Shown here one piece after another: positions 30,808-41,031 of a stretch of 64,000 nucleotides of DNA (position 1 is its first letter; each line of letters opens with the position of its first letter). The notes beneath the pieces are model-generated. The model did not search any database. It had not been told where the DNA came from and was given only the letters and a program-made list of their open reading frames with translations. Both the position numbers and the translations under genes were made by a program. Where the stretch lies: the NCBI RefSeq assembly GCF_046267875.1, contig NZ_CP176502.1, forward strand, positions 2,170,001-2,234,000, written 5' to 3'. Source of the stretch: Mannheimia glucosida (GTDB lineage: Bacteria; Pseudomonadota; Gammaproteobacteria; Enterobacterales; Pasteurellaceae).

Positions 30808-30863
30808 AATGAATTGGGACTTAGAAATAAAGTGATAGTTTACCGCAAAAAAGAAATAAAAAA

Positions 30864-30885
30864 AGACCGCTTGTACAAGCGGTCT
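30864..30885 (-). terminator. Palindromic uptake-signal pair, terminator of fba
   Basis: AGACCGCTTGT joined directly to ACAAGCGGTCT is a perfect 22-base palindrome. On the minus strand it is followed by TTTTTTTATTTC, giving a standard terminator 22 bases after the fba stop. Confidence 0.85.
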
Positions 30886-30907
30886 AATTTGTGGAATTTT
30901 TTACAAA

Positions 30908-31984
<1,077 letters not shown>

Positions 31985-32080
31985 TTTTTGCTTCCTTTGT
32001 ATGAAATGTGCAAAAGCACATTGTTAAAATATACGGTCAAACTTTGCAAAATTTTCACAAAATTTGACCGCTTGTAACTG

Positions 32081-33256
32081 TTAGCCGTTAGCTCGTTTTT
32101 CTAAGATTTCCACTGCCGGTAATACTTTACCTTCCACGAATTCTAAGAACGCACCGCCACCGGTTGAAATGTAAGAAATTTTGTCTTTGATACCGAATAA
32201 ATCAATCGCAGCTAAGGTATCGCCACCACCGGCAATTGAGAATGCACCGTTTGCCGTTGCTTCTGCAATCGCATTTGAAATCACTTCAGTTCCTTTACGG
32301 AAGTTAGGGAACTCAAACACGCCGACCGGACCATTCCAAAGGATGGTTTTTGAATTACGAATAATTTCAGCTAATTGCTCTGCCGATTTTTCACCAATAT
32401 CGAAAATTGATTCATCAGCTTGTACTTCACTTACCGCTTTTTCCGTTGCCTGTGCAGTTTCAGAGAACTCAGTACCTACACGCACATCAACCGGAACAGG
32501 AATATTGGTTACTTGTGCTAAACGTTTTGCTTCAGGGATTAAATCTTCTTCGTATAATGATTTGCCCACAGCGTGACCTTCTGCGGCAATAAAGGTATTG
32601 GCAATACCACCGCCCACGATTAATTGGTCGGCAATTTTAGAAAGCGAATCAAGCACCGTTAATTTAGTGGATACTTTTGAACCACCTACAATGGCTAACA
32701 TTGGGCGTTGTGGCTCTTTTAATGCTTTGCCTAATGCATCTAATTCAGCGGCTAATAATGGACCTGCACACGCAACAGGGGCATATTCTGCCACACCGTA
32801 AGTTGAGCCTTCCGCACGGTGAGCCGTACCGAATGCGTCCATTACAAATACATCACAAAGTGCTGCATATTTTTTCGCTAATTCAGGGTCGTTTTTCTTC
32901 TCACCTTTGTTAATACGCACGTTTTCAAGCACCACGATTTCATTTTCGTTTACTTCAACGCCGTCTAAGTAATCACGCACTAAACGAACAGGAACACCTA
33001 AATCTGATGCATTTAAGTAATCAACCACAGGTTGTAAAGAGTTTTCCTCTTCAAATACGCCTTCTGTCGGACGACCTAAATGCGAAGTTACCATTACTTT
33101 AGCACCTTTTTGTAACGCTAATTTTAAGGTTGGAATGGTGGCAACAATACGGGCATCTGATGTTACTTTGCCATCTTTTACCGGTACGTTAAGGTCAGCA
33201 CGAATAAATAAACGTTTACCCGCTAAATCAAGGTCAGTCATTTTAATAACAGACAT
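32081..33256 (-). CDS. pgk: Phosphoglycerate kinase
   Basis: Pgk makes ATP and 3-phosphoglycerate from 1,3-bisphosphoglycerate. It has 391 residues. The N-terminal signature RLFIRADLNVPVKDGKV starts near residue 15. The hinge and nucleotide-binding stretches MLAIVGGSKVSTKL near residue 190, WNGPVGVFEFPNF near residue 315 and ISTGGGAFLEFVEG near residue 365 are complete. It is upstream of fba in the same orientation and has its own extended -10 promoter (33302-33307). In E. coli epd precedes it; here no gapB/epd-like gene is present. Confidence 0.98.
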   Translation of the reverse strand: MSVIKMTDLDLAGKRLFIRADLNVPVKDGKVTSDARIVATIPTLKLALQKGAKVMVTSHLGRPTEGVFEEENSLQPVVDYLNASDLGVPVRLVRDYLDGVEVNENEIVVLENVRINKGEKKNDPELAKKYAALCDVFVMDAFGTAHRAEGSTYGVAEYAPVACAGPLLAAELDALGKALKEPQRPMLAIVGGSKVSTKLTVLDSLSKIADQLIVGGGIANTFIAAEGHAVGKSLYEEDLIPEAKRLAQVTNIPVPVDVRVGTEFSETAQATEKAVSEVQADESIFDIGEKSAEQLAEIIRNSKTILWNGPVGVFEFPNFRKGTEVISNAIAEATANGAFSIAGGGDTLAAIDLFGIKDKISYISTGGGAFLEFVEGKVLPAVEILEKRANG

Positions 33257-33301
33257 AGTTTGTTCCTCTTTAGATTAAAATTTAAAAGTGATAACGGTCG
33301 G

Positions 33302-33310
33302 ATTATATCA
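33302..33310 (-). promoter_or_regulatory. Extended -10 promoter for pgk-fba
   Basis: The minus strand reads TGATATAAT, a TGN extended -10 with consensus TATAAT, about 46 bases before the pgk ATG. The -35 region is poor, as is common for extended -10 promoters. Confidence 0.55.
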
Positions 33311-33474
33311 GTTTCTAATCATTTTGGGCTAACCTAGATCAAATAAATGATTAATTTTTTATCATTTTAGAATGCTATTATCCTGACTGTTCTTATTTCC
33401 CCCCCAATATGCTTGGTTAATTAAGCAAGAATTGCAAATTCCCCACAAAATTTAACCGCTTGTCACTAAAAATA

Positions 33475-33504
33475 AAGCTGTTTGAAAATCCATTCAAACA
33501 GCTT
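33475..33504 (-). terminator. Terminator of the NSS symporter gene
   Basis: AAGCTGTTTGAA and TTCAAACAGCTT form a perfect 12-bp stem with loop AATCCA. On the minus strand it is followed by TATTTTTA. It lies 8 bases after the stop codon. Confidence 0.85.
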
Positions 33505-33511
33505 ATAGAAT

Positions 33512-34870
33512 TTAGAGTGAATTAAAGAAAATCACCAAGATAATCACCGGAATCACAAAGCGAACATAGTTAAACCAAATAGTGGTAAACATTTTACCCG
33601 CACCTAATTCCTCCTTAGCCTCTTCTTTTAGAACAAAACCAACGAAAATCGCGCTACCTAAGGCGGTTAAAATAAACAGAATATTGCCACTAATATAATC
33701 GAAGGCATCAAAAATACTCTTACCCATAACCTGCACATCTTGCAATATATTGTCACTTAATGCTGATGGAATATTACCCAACAGAAAAATGGTAGCCAAA
33801 GTAATAAAAATAGCTTTCTGACGACTAATTTTTGCCTTCTCTTGCAATGCAGTGATAATAACTTCATAAATAGTTAACGAGGTTGTTAATGCCGCTACCA
33901 CTAATAAACTGAAGAAAATAATTGCAAAAATCGTGCCACCCCACATATTCGAGAACACAATCGGCAAACTTTGGAATACTAAAGTCGGACCTGAATTTGG
34001 AGCAACGCCAAAGCTAAATAATGACGGAAAAATCATAAAACCGGCAAGTACCGCAATTAAGGTGTTCATCACCCCAGTAATTGTTGCTGTTTTTACCAAA
34101 TTCTCGCTCTTATCAAGATAGCTTGAAAGGGTTATCAACACACCAAAACCAAGGCTTAATGCAAAAAATACTTGACCCAGCACAAACACAAACAATTTTG
34201 GTGTGATTTTTGAAAAATCGGGCATCAGATAAAAAGTAATGCCTTCAGCAGCCCCCGGTAAGGTAATATTTCGAACCACCATCACAATCAGGAAAATAAA
34301 CAGAATCGGCATCAAATATTTCACTGAACGCTCAATACCGTCCACAATGCCTTTTACCAAAATAAAATAATTCACCAATACAAAAAGTGCCGTATAAGCA
34401 ATAATTGTCATTGGGCTATTAAAAATACTTTGTTGGAAGAATTGTTGGGTCGTGCCAACGGTAACAGGTTGAGACAGATCTAGTGTCCCCGTGAGTAGGC
34501 TACCGATATAATTTAATACCCAACCACCTAGTACCATATAATAAGCAAGAATACCAAATGCCCCAAGCAAGCCCATATAACCAAGAATTTTCCAACCTGA
34601 GGCAATTTTTTTACCATTAGCAAAACCGGCAAAAGCATCGATTGCATTCACTCTCATTCGGCGACCAATTACATTCTCCACTAATATCATAGGGATACCA
34701 ATTACGATCATCGCAATACAAAATAAAAACACATAAGCACCCCCTCCGTGTTCCCCCACAAGATAAGGGAAACGCCAAGTTGCACCAAAACCGACTGTTG
34801 CACCAGCAACAGTCATAATATACGCCAATCGGTTAGACCAAGATTGACGTTCTTGTTGTTGATTTGCCAT
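33512..34870 (-). CDS. Sodium:neurotransmitter symporter (NSS) family transporter
   Basis: This 452-residue membrane protein has 11-12 spans and belongs to the LeuT/MhsT family, which imports amino acids with Na+. The first span carries the family hallmark in altered form: VGFGATWRFPYLVGEHGGGAY, where LeuT has GLGN before the aromatic/RFP stretch. The Asn that coordinates the Na1 ion in LeuT is therefore Ala here. Later motifs such as FFALSLGFGVLITLSSY (span 6-7) are intact. The substrate is not readable. It stands alone with its own terminator, downstream of dam. Confidence 0.88.
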   Translation of the reverse strand: MANQQQERQSWSNRLAYIMTVAGATVGFGATWRFPYLVGEHGGGAYVFLFCIAMIVIGIPMILVENVIGRRMRVNAIDAFAGFANGKKIASGWKILGYMGLLGAFGILAYYMVLGGWVLNYIGSLLTGTLDLSQPVTVGTTQQFFQQSIFNSPMTIIAYTALFVLVNYFILVKGIVDGIERSVKYLMPILFIFLIVMVVRNITLPGAAEGITFYLMPDFSKITPKLFVFVLGQVFFALSLGFGVLITLSSYLDKSENLVKTATITGVMNTLIAVLAGFMIFPSLFSFGVAPNSGPTLVFQSLPIVFSNMWGGTIFAIIFFSLLVVAALTTSLTIYEVIITALQEKAKISRQKAIFITLATIFLLGNIPSALSDNILQDVQVMGKSIFDAFDYISGNILFILTALGSAIFVGFVLKEEAKEELGAGKMFTTIWFNYVRFVIPVIILVIFFNSL

Positions 34871-34939
34871 TTAATACTCCATCGGCTAACAATACCGCTT
34901 CAGCCAACAAGCGGTCAGATTTTTAGAAAATATTACAAA

Positions 34940-35767
34940 TTAAATGAAGAGTGCGAATAACTCGCCAACTTTAACCCTTGAGCCCACCTTCTGCCCTATT
35001 GAACGCTGCACCTGAATTTGGGTAATATCGGCAGATTGATAAATCCTACGGGTAAAATCAGTATCGTGATTTGAAATTAATACGGGAACGCCTAATCCTT
35101 TCATTTCTAAAGCCAGTGTTGCCAAACGCCCTTGTTGCTCTAGGCTAAAACCACCGCCAGCATATTGCGTAAAATTCGTTTCTTGTGCTAAAGGAGCGTA
35201 AGGTGGGTCGCAGTAAATCACATAATCCGTTAATTGATTTTTTGCCAACTCAAAGACCTGTTCAAAATCCGCACACACAAAAGTTGCCTTTTGTGCTTTT
35301 TCAGCAAAAAAACGTAGTTCTTTTTCTGGAAAATAATGGGTTTTATAACGCCCAAAGGGAACATTGTACCCTTTTTTCTGGTTATAACGGCAAAGTCCGT
35401 TATAGCCAAATCGATTTAAATACAAAAAAATCACCGAGCGACGAAAAATATCTTTTGAGCGATTAAACTCCGCACGGCGTGCTTTATAAAAGGCTTCTGT
35501 ATTCGCTTGTGGGTGAAGAAACAGTTGCTTTGTTTGCGCAATATATTCCTCAACATCTGCTTTCACCACGTTGAAAAGATTAATCAAGTCAGGATTAATA
35601 TCAGCAAGAATATAACGTTCAAAATCTGTATTCAGAAAGACCGAACCTGCACCAACAAAAGGCTCGACTAAACAAGCCTTTTTTGGCAAATGGGTTTGAA
35701 TATCTGGAATTAAGCGATATTTACCGCCAGCCCATTTTAAAAAGGCTCGATGCTTAGGGTGATTCAT
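34940..35767 (-). CDS. dam: Dam DNA adenine methyltransferase (GATC)
   Basis: Dam methylates the adenine of GATC and guides mismatch repair and replication timing. It has 275 residues, close to 278 in E. coli. Motif X is FLKWAGGKYRLIPDI, motif I (AdoMet) is EPFVGAGSVFLN near residue 36, and catalytic motif IV is IYCDPPYAPL near residue 183. The order aroK-aroB-dam matches other gammaproteobacteria, but damX, which lies between aroB and dam in enterics, is absent. The gap to aroB is 13 bases, so it is probably in the same transcript. Confidence 0.97.
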   Translation of the reverse strand: MNHPKHRAFLKWAGGKYRLIPDIQTHLPKKACLVEPFVGAGSVFLNTDFERYILADINPDLINLFNVVKADVEEYIAQTKQLFLHPQANTEAFYKARRAEFNRSKDIFRRSVIFLYLNRFGYNGLCRYNQKKGYNVPFGRYKTHYFPEKELRFFAEKAQKATFVCADFEQVFELAKNQLTDYVIYCDPPYAPLAQETNFTQYAGGGFSLEQQGRLATLALEMKGLGVPVLISNHDTDFTRRIYQSADITQIQVQRSIGQKVGSRVKVGELFALFI

Positions 35768-35780
35768 TTCATTTTAAACA

Positions 35781-36869
35781 TTAACGTTGGGTAAAACGCT
35801 CAATAGAGGCTAATACTTGAGATTCTGTGGCTTGCGATGAAACGTAAGCTTCACCAAGTGATTTCAATAAAATTAGGCGTAATTGACCTGCCAGCACTTT
35901 TTTATCTCGCCACATATAAGGTAGATATTCTAAAGGCTCCATTCCATCAGGTGAAATTGTTGGCAAATTTGCTCGGGCCAATAATTTTTCCAAGCGAGCA
36001 ACCTCTTGAGGGCTTAAATCCCCCAGAATACGAGATAATTCCGCAGCCTCTAGCATACCAACCGAAACAGCCTCTCCGTGTAACCATACACCATAGCCCA
36101 TACGTGCTTCAATGGCGTGTCCAAAGGTATGTCCTAAGTTTAGTAATGCACGATCCCCTTTTTCCGTTTCATCTCGACCAACCACGTCAGCTTTTAGCTG
36201 GCAACAACGCTGAATACAATATTCCAGCTCATCTTGCTTGAGACTGACCAAATCATCAATATGCTTTTCAAGCCATTCAAAAAAAGTAACATCAAAGATT
36301 GCACCGTATTTGATGACTTCCGCCAAACCAGCACTGACTTCTCTTTTGGATAAGGTATGGAGCGTATTGGTATCAACAATCACAGAAACAGGCTGATAAA
36401 AAGCCCCAATCATATTTTTACCGAGTGGGTGGTTTACTGCCGTTTTCCCGCCTACTGAAGAATCAACTTGAGCCAGTAAAGTGGTCGGAATTTGTATAAA
36501 ACGAATACCACGTTGGTAAGAGGCAGCTGCATAGCCTGCAACATCACCGATTACACCACCGCCTAAAGCAATTAAAGTGGTATCGCGATTATGATTTTTT
36601 TCTAATAATGCGGTAAAAATCAAATTTAATGATTCTAGCGTTTTATATTCTTCACCGTCGGGAATCAATACCGAATCAACGTGGCAACCCAGCTCCTTTA
36701 ACGCATTTGTTACCACACTAAGATAATGTGTCGCCACCGTTGGATTTGAGACAATCATCACCTTATCTCCAGATTTTAATGGGCTATAACTAGCAGGCTG
36801 ATTTAATAACCCTGCACCAATTATAATCGGGTAACGACGCTCTTTTAATTCCACATTGACTTGTAACAT
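35781..36869 (-). CDS. aroB: 3-Dehydroquinate synthase
   Basis: AroB closes DAHP into 3-dehydroquinate, the second step of the shikimate pathway, using NAD and a divalent metal. It has 362 residues as in E. coli. NAD binding is seen in IALGGGVIGDVAGYAAASYQRG near residue 100. Metal ligands fit Glu in GLAEVIKYG near residue 180 and His in LNLGHTFGHAIE near residue 245 and LHGEAVSVGM near residue 262. It lies between aroK and dam with short gaps, so it is part of an aroK-aroB-dam operon. Confidence 0.98.
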   Translation of the reverse strand: MLQVNVELKERRYPIIIGAGLLNQPASYSPLKSGDKVMIVSNPTVATHYLSVVTNALKELGCHVDSVLIPDGEEYKTLESLNLIFTALLEKNHNRDTTLIALGGGVIGDVAGYAAASYQRGIRFIQIPTTLLAQVDSSVGGKTAVNHPLGKNMIGAFYQPVSVIVDTNTLHTLSKREVSAGLAEVIKYGAIFDVTFFEWLEKHIDDLVSLKQDELEYCIQRCCQLKADVVGRDETEKGDRALLNLGHTFGHAIEARMGYGVWLHGEAVSVGMLEAAELSRILGDLSPQEVARLEKLLARANLPTISPDGMEPLEYLPYMWRDKKVLAGQLRLILLKSLGEAYVSSQATESQVLASIERFTQR

Positions 36870-36892
36870 ATCTTAGCTCCTTTCTTACCTGG

Positions 36893-37414
36893 CTACTGTA
36901 AATTATCAATCATATCAATAATTTGATTTGCCACTACTTTAGCGCTCTGCTCGTCCGTATGAATAGTAATATCTGCAATTTCTTCATACAATGGGTTACG
37001 GATTTTCGCTAACTCTTCCAACGTTTTACGGGGGTCTTCCGTTTGCAATAAAGGACGTTTTTTATCTCGCTGAGTACGTTCAAACTGTTTATCCACTGTC
37101 GTTTCTAAATAAATAACGATACCACGAGCCGATAACACATTACGGTTATCTTTAGATAAAATCGAACCACCGCCAGTTGAAAGCACGATACCATAATTTT
37201 GCGTCAGTTCATTTAGAATACGTTCTTCACGCTTACGGAAACCCTCTTCACCTTCAACATCGAAGATCCAATCAATATCCGCACCTGCTCGTTCTTCGAT
37301 CACACTGTCGGAATCCATAAATTCCATACCTAATGTTTGAGCAAGCTGACGACCAATCGTACTTTTACCTGCTCCCATCGGCCCAATCAAAAAAATATTA
37401 CGTTTTTCAGCCAT
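36893..37414 (-). CDS. aroK: Shikimate kinase I
   Basis: AroK phosphorylates shikimate at the 3-hydroxyl. The protein has 173 residues with the P-loop GPMGAGKSTIG at residue 11, the shikimate-binding DSDSVIEERAG near residue 34, FRKREE near residue 58 and STGGGSI near residue 79. It is the first gene of the aroK-aroB-dam group. The region upstream (37415-37650) holds the terminator of ponA, an uptake-signal pair, and no other gene. Confidence 0.97.
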   Translation of the reverse strand: MAEKRNIFLIGPMGAGKSTIGRQLAQTLGMEFMDSDSVIEERAGADIDWIFDVEGEEGFRKREERILNELTQNYGIVLSTGGGSILSKDNRNVLSARGIVIYLETTVDKQFERTQRDKKRPLLQTEDPRKTLEELAKIRNPLYEEIADITIHTDEQSAKVVANQIIDMIDNLQ

Positions 37415-37474
37415 TATTTCTTCTTCATTTTAAAATTTACTAAACATTTGATCTGTGAAATTAAAAGAAAAAAT

Positions 37475-37497
37475 GACCGCTTGTTCTACAAGCGGTC
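37475..37497 (-). terminator. Uptake-signal hairpin, terminator of ponA
   Basis: GACCGCTTGT and ACAAGCGGTC are perfect arms with loop TCT. On the minus strand the hairpin is followed by ATTTTTTCTTTT. It lies about 150 bases after the ponA stop and 60 bases before the aroK start, so it separates the two. Confidence 0.75.
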
Positions 37498-37650
37498 TGA
37501 TTTCTTTAAAAAATTGCAATAAAACTCATTTATTGACTAAGGAATATACAAATATAACTCACAAATCGCCCAAAATAAAATTGGCACTTATTATCGCAAG
37601 AAATCCCCCTATTTTTCAACTTTTAAGAGCATTATCCTTGTAATAAATTA

Positions 37651-40215
37651 TTAGAATAATTCACCGCTTTTTAGCACCCCTGGTGGAGGTAATCCTAAAC
37701 GTAACGGCGCAGATTCTGTTTTTTGAGGCGCTTTTTCAGTATAAGCTCTCTCTACAATATAACGTTTTGTAGGCTCGGTACCCTTAATAAAATACTCTTT
37801 ACGTCCATTTCCCAAGAAACCACTATTAGGGTCAATATTAACCTCAATAATATTTTTTGGAAGGGTACTTTTTTCGACAGGCTTATCTGACAATGCAACT
37901 TTCATATAATTTGTCCACGCTGGTAAAGCAGTACTAGAACCTGAAGCACCTCTACCTAATACTCTTTTATTATCATCAAAGCCAACGTACACAACAGTAG
38001 AAATATTAGCACCAAATCCCGCATACCAAGTTGCCTTGGCATTATTGGTTGTACCAGTCTTCCCGCCCACATCCGCTCGTTTTATCGTATTGAGCATTTT
38101 ATAGCTTGTTCCTCGCCAGCCATATTCAGGCTCACCAGTAATTGCTGTAGCTAAAGCACTACGCATTAAAAAAGCGAGTTCATCACTAATAACATGAGGA
38201 GCGTAACGTAACCCTTTGATATGATGAGAAGATTCTGCCATTAAGCTCGGCGCATTTTTCTCGCTATTGTTCGCTTGTAATTCAGGTTCTGAATCACCAA
38301 CATCTTCCACAACATCGTCGTCATCATTATTCGAGGAATTCACTATAGTTTGTACACCGACTTGAGCTTCATCATGAATTTTGACTGATTCAAAATATTT
38401 AGGCTCAGGGTAAACAACTGGGCTATCGCAACTATTACAAGCTACTACAGGATTTGCTTGGTATAACTCGTAGCCTTGGGCATCAATAATACGGTCAATG
38501 ATATATGGTTCAATCAAATAACCTCCATTATTAAATACTGCATAAGCTCGAGCCATTTCTAATGGCGTAAAAGATGCTGCCCCCAATGCAAGAGATTCTG
38601 TTGCAACATACTGATTTCGGTTAAAGCCAAAACGTTGTAAGTAGTCTGCAACATAATCAATCCCTGCCATTTGTAATATACGAATAGCCACCATATTTTT
38701 CGATTTACCTAATGCAACACGGGTTCTCAACGGGCCGCCATAAACCCCATCGGCATTTTTAGGCCGCCACTCTTTTTGCCCTTTCTTTTTAATAACAATA
38801 GGAGAATCGCTAATTGTTGTTGAAAGACTTAGCCCTTTATTCATTGCCGCTGTGTAAATAAACGGTTTAATCGCAGAGCCTACCTGAACTAATGACTGAG
38901 TCGCACGATTGAAACGGCTTTGTTCAAAGCTAAAGCCTCCAACGATAGATTCAATGGCACCGTTTTCACTATTAATTGACACTAGGGCTGAATTTACCTC
39001 GGGAATTTGTCCTAAAGCCCACTCCTTATTTTTATTTTGACGTACCCAAATTTGTTCACCTGCTTTTAACCCTTTAGGTGCAAAAGAAGCATTTGTACGT
39101 TTTAAAACAGAGATATCACCATTTGCCAATAAAATTGTATATTTTGATTTATCTGCTTGCATTACAACAGCTGGTGTAAACGGCTCTGATTTTGGCAGCT
39201 TACTTAAATGATCGATAATTTTCTCATCGTCCCAAGCAGAACTACCTGTCCATAATTTTTCAGCGCCTCGCCAACCATGACGGCGGTCATAATCAATCAA
39301 ATTTTCACGTAACGCATCTTGTGCTGCTTTTTGGTCTGCTGAAAGTACCGTGGCGTACACTTTTAAGCCTTTGTTATAAGCAATATTTTCTCCATAGCGT
39401 TTCACAATTTCTTGACGAACCATTTCTGTCACATAATCCGCTCGAAATTCTAATGTCGCACCATAGTAGTTAGCTACTACTGGCTCTGCTTTAGCTTTCT
39501 CATATTCCTCTTTTGTAATATCTCCGGTTTCTAGCATTCTCCCAAGCACTACATTACGACGGTCTTCCGCCCGTTTTACTGAATAAAGTGGGTTCATCGT
39601 TGAAGGCGCTTTTGGAAGCCCTGCAATAATTGCTATTTCAGAAAGGGTTAAATCTTTCAAAGCTTTATTAAAATAAGTTTTAGCCGCAGCGGCAACACCG
39701 TGAGAACGATACCCTAGGTAAATTTTGTTTAAATACAGCTCCAGAATCTCATTTTTACTGAGAACCTGTTCAATTTCTAAAGCTAAAATTGCCTCTTTGG
39801 CCTTACGCTCTAAACTACGTTCAGGTGTTAAGAAAAAGTTTTTCGCCAGCTGCTGGGTGATTGTACTTGCACCTTGAGTATCCCCCTGGCTAGTGCGCCA
39901 TATTGCACGCATAATACCTTTAGGATCGATCCCTTTATGCTCGTAAAAACGCGCATCTTCGGTAGCAAGAATCGCTTTTACTAACATCGGTGGAATATCA
40001 TCAAGCTTGACCGGAATACGGCGTTCTTCTCCTACTTCACCAATTAATTTACCATCTAAGGTAAAAATCTGCATAGGCTGCTGTAACTCTACATTTTTCA
40101 GCGTTGCCACATCAGGCAAATCAGATTTGAAATGCATGTACAGTAAACCACCAATTACCCCACCTAAAATCAAGAGTGAAAGTAAAGCACTAAATATTAT
40201 TTTTGCGATCCGCAT
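37651..40215 (-). CDS. ponA: Penicillin-binding protein 1A
   Basis: PBP1A is a bifunctional peptidoglycan glycosyltransferase and transpeptidase in the inner membrane. It has 854 residues. A single membrane anchor covers residues 7-27. The GT51 domain has EDARFYEHKGIDPKGIMRA near residue 83 and GASTITQQLAKNFFL near residue 110. The transpeptidase has the active-site Ser in VGSAIKPF near residue 450, SKN near residue 508 and KTGTTNNAKATWYAGF near residue 720. An acidic, Asn/Asp-rich insert lies at about residues 625-665. It is divergent from the com operon, as mrcA is from hofM in E. coli. Confidence 0.96.
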   Translation of the reverse strand: MRIAKIIFSALLSLLILGGVIGGLLYMHFKSDLPDVATLKNVELQQPMQIFTLDGKLIGEVGEERRIPVKLDDIPPMLVKAILATEDARFYEHKGIDPKGIMRAIWRTSQGDTQGASTITQQLAKNFFLTPERSLERKAKEAILALEIEQVLSKNEILELYLNKIYLGYRSHGVAAAAKTYFNKALKDLTLSEIAIIAGLPKAPSTMNPLYSVKRAEDRRNVVLGRMLETGDITKEEYEKAKAEPVVANYYGATLEFRADYVTEMVRQEIVKRYGENIAYNKGLKVYATVLSADQKAAQDALRENLIDYDRRHGWRGAEKLWTGSSAWDDEKIIDHLSKLPKSEPFTPAVVMQADKSKYTILLANGDISVLKRTNASFAPKGLKAGEQIWVRQNKNKEWALGQIPEVNSALVSINSENGAIESIVGGFSFEQSRFNRATQSLVQVGSAIKPFIYTAAMNKGLSLSTTISDSPIVIKKKGQKEWRPKNADGVYGGPLRTRVALGKSKNMVAIRILQMAGIDYVADYLQRFGFNRNQYVATESLALGAASFTPLEMARAYAVFNNGGYLIEPYIIDRIIDAQGYELYQANPVVACNSCDSPVVYPEPKYFESVKIHDEAQVGVQTIVNSSNNDDDDVVEDVGDSEPELQANNSEKNAPSLMAESSHHIKGLRYAPHVISDELAFLMRSALATAITGEPEYGWRGTSYKMLNTIKRADVGGKTGTTNNAKATWYAGFGANISTVVYVGFDDNKRVLGRGASGSSTALPAWTNYMKVALSDKPVEKSTLPKNIIEVNIDPNSGFLGNGRKEYFIKGTEPTKRYIVERAYTEKAPQKTESAPLRLGLPPPGVLKSGELF

Positions 40216-40223
40216 CGAAAAAA
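40200..40223 (+). promoter_or_regulatory. CRP-S (competence regulatory) site upstream of comA
   Basis: TTTTTGCGAT (40200-40209) and ATCGAAAAAA (40214-40223) match the Pasteurellaceae CRP-S palindrome, whose halves are TTTTGCGAT and ATCGCAAAA, with one core mismatch. It covers the first codons of ponA on the other strand. Its centre is 127 bases before comA. CRP-S sites need both CRP and Sxy. An AT-rich segment with TATTAG-like -10 candidates follows near 40263. Confidence 0.62.
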
Positions 40224-40338
40224 TCTCTTTTGGTTAATGACGAAACATAAATTTAAAGCCAATATTAGGTTACTAAGTATAAGCTAAAAAAGCTTACTTC
40301 GCATAACTAATTGCAAAACTTTACTTACTATACTTATT

Positions 40339-41031
40339 ATGAAATTACTTAAACCACATTCAAAAATACCGTCAAACCGTATCATCTTAGGCTTAAGTGA
40401 AGATGAACAACGTTACTGCTTAGTCAAAAATAAAGCAGAAAAATTCACCGTTTTTTGGCAAGCCAAGCCTGCGAGCATCGAAGAGCTTATCGGTAATCTC
40501 ACCCCACAAGAGCAAGCAATGATGACGCTGGTTCGCCCGATTCATTACCAATACATTTGGCGAAAAACCGTTTTTATGGCTAACACTCTCAATGAAGCTC
40601 AATTACACCGTAAGGTAATTCACATTTTAAAAAATGAGCAGCCACTTGCATTGGATTTACTCAATATTGACTATCAGCGATTTCCAAGCAGCAACTATAA
40701 TCTGGATAAAGTGGTTATTTACGCCGTGCGAAAAAGTTATACCGAGAATTTGAGCCAATTTAACAGCATCTTAGATTGTGAGCTTCATTGCTATGCACGG
40801 GCGATAGTTCATTTAACACAATCCCAAAATAATCAGCCAGTGCCCTGTTTTTCATTTAAACAGAAGTACTTCCAATTTACCGAGACGGAATTACTGATAT
40901 TGCAAACAGAGCCTGAAAATTGCATTCATCTGTCTCAAATTAACCATCTTGAAATCGAATCTGAGCAAGACAAACAGTTATATTGTCTCGCCTTAGGAGC
41001 AAGTTTATGGAATGGCAAGGTATTGATTTAA
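40339..41031 (+). CDS. comA: ComA (PilM-like) competence protein
   Basis: ComA is the first gene of the com operon needed for DNA uptake through the type IV pilus machinery. It has 230 residues and by position corresponds to HofM/PilM, the cytoplasmic actin-like component that docks PilN. I see no strong ATPase motif; residues such as ILGLSEDEQRYCLVKN near the N-terminus fit the first strands of that fold. It overlaps comB by 25 bases. Promoter control is likely through the CRP-S site at 40200-40223. Confidence 0.85.
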   Translation: MKLLKPHSKIPSNRIILGLSEDEQRYCLVKNKAEKFTVFWQAKPASIEELIGNLTPQEQAMMTLVRPIHYQYIWRKTVFMANTLNEAQLHRKVIHILKNEQPLALDLLNIDYQRFPSSNYNLDKVVIYAVRKSYTENLSQFNSILDCELHCYARAIVHLTQSQNNQPVPCFSFKQKYFQFTETELLILQTEPENCIHLSQINHLEIESEQDKQLYCLALGASLWNGKVLI

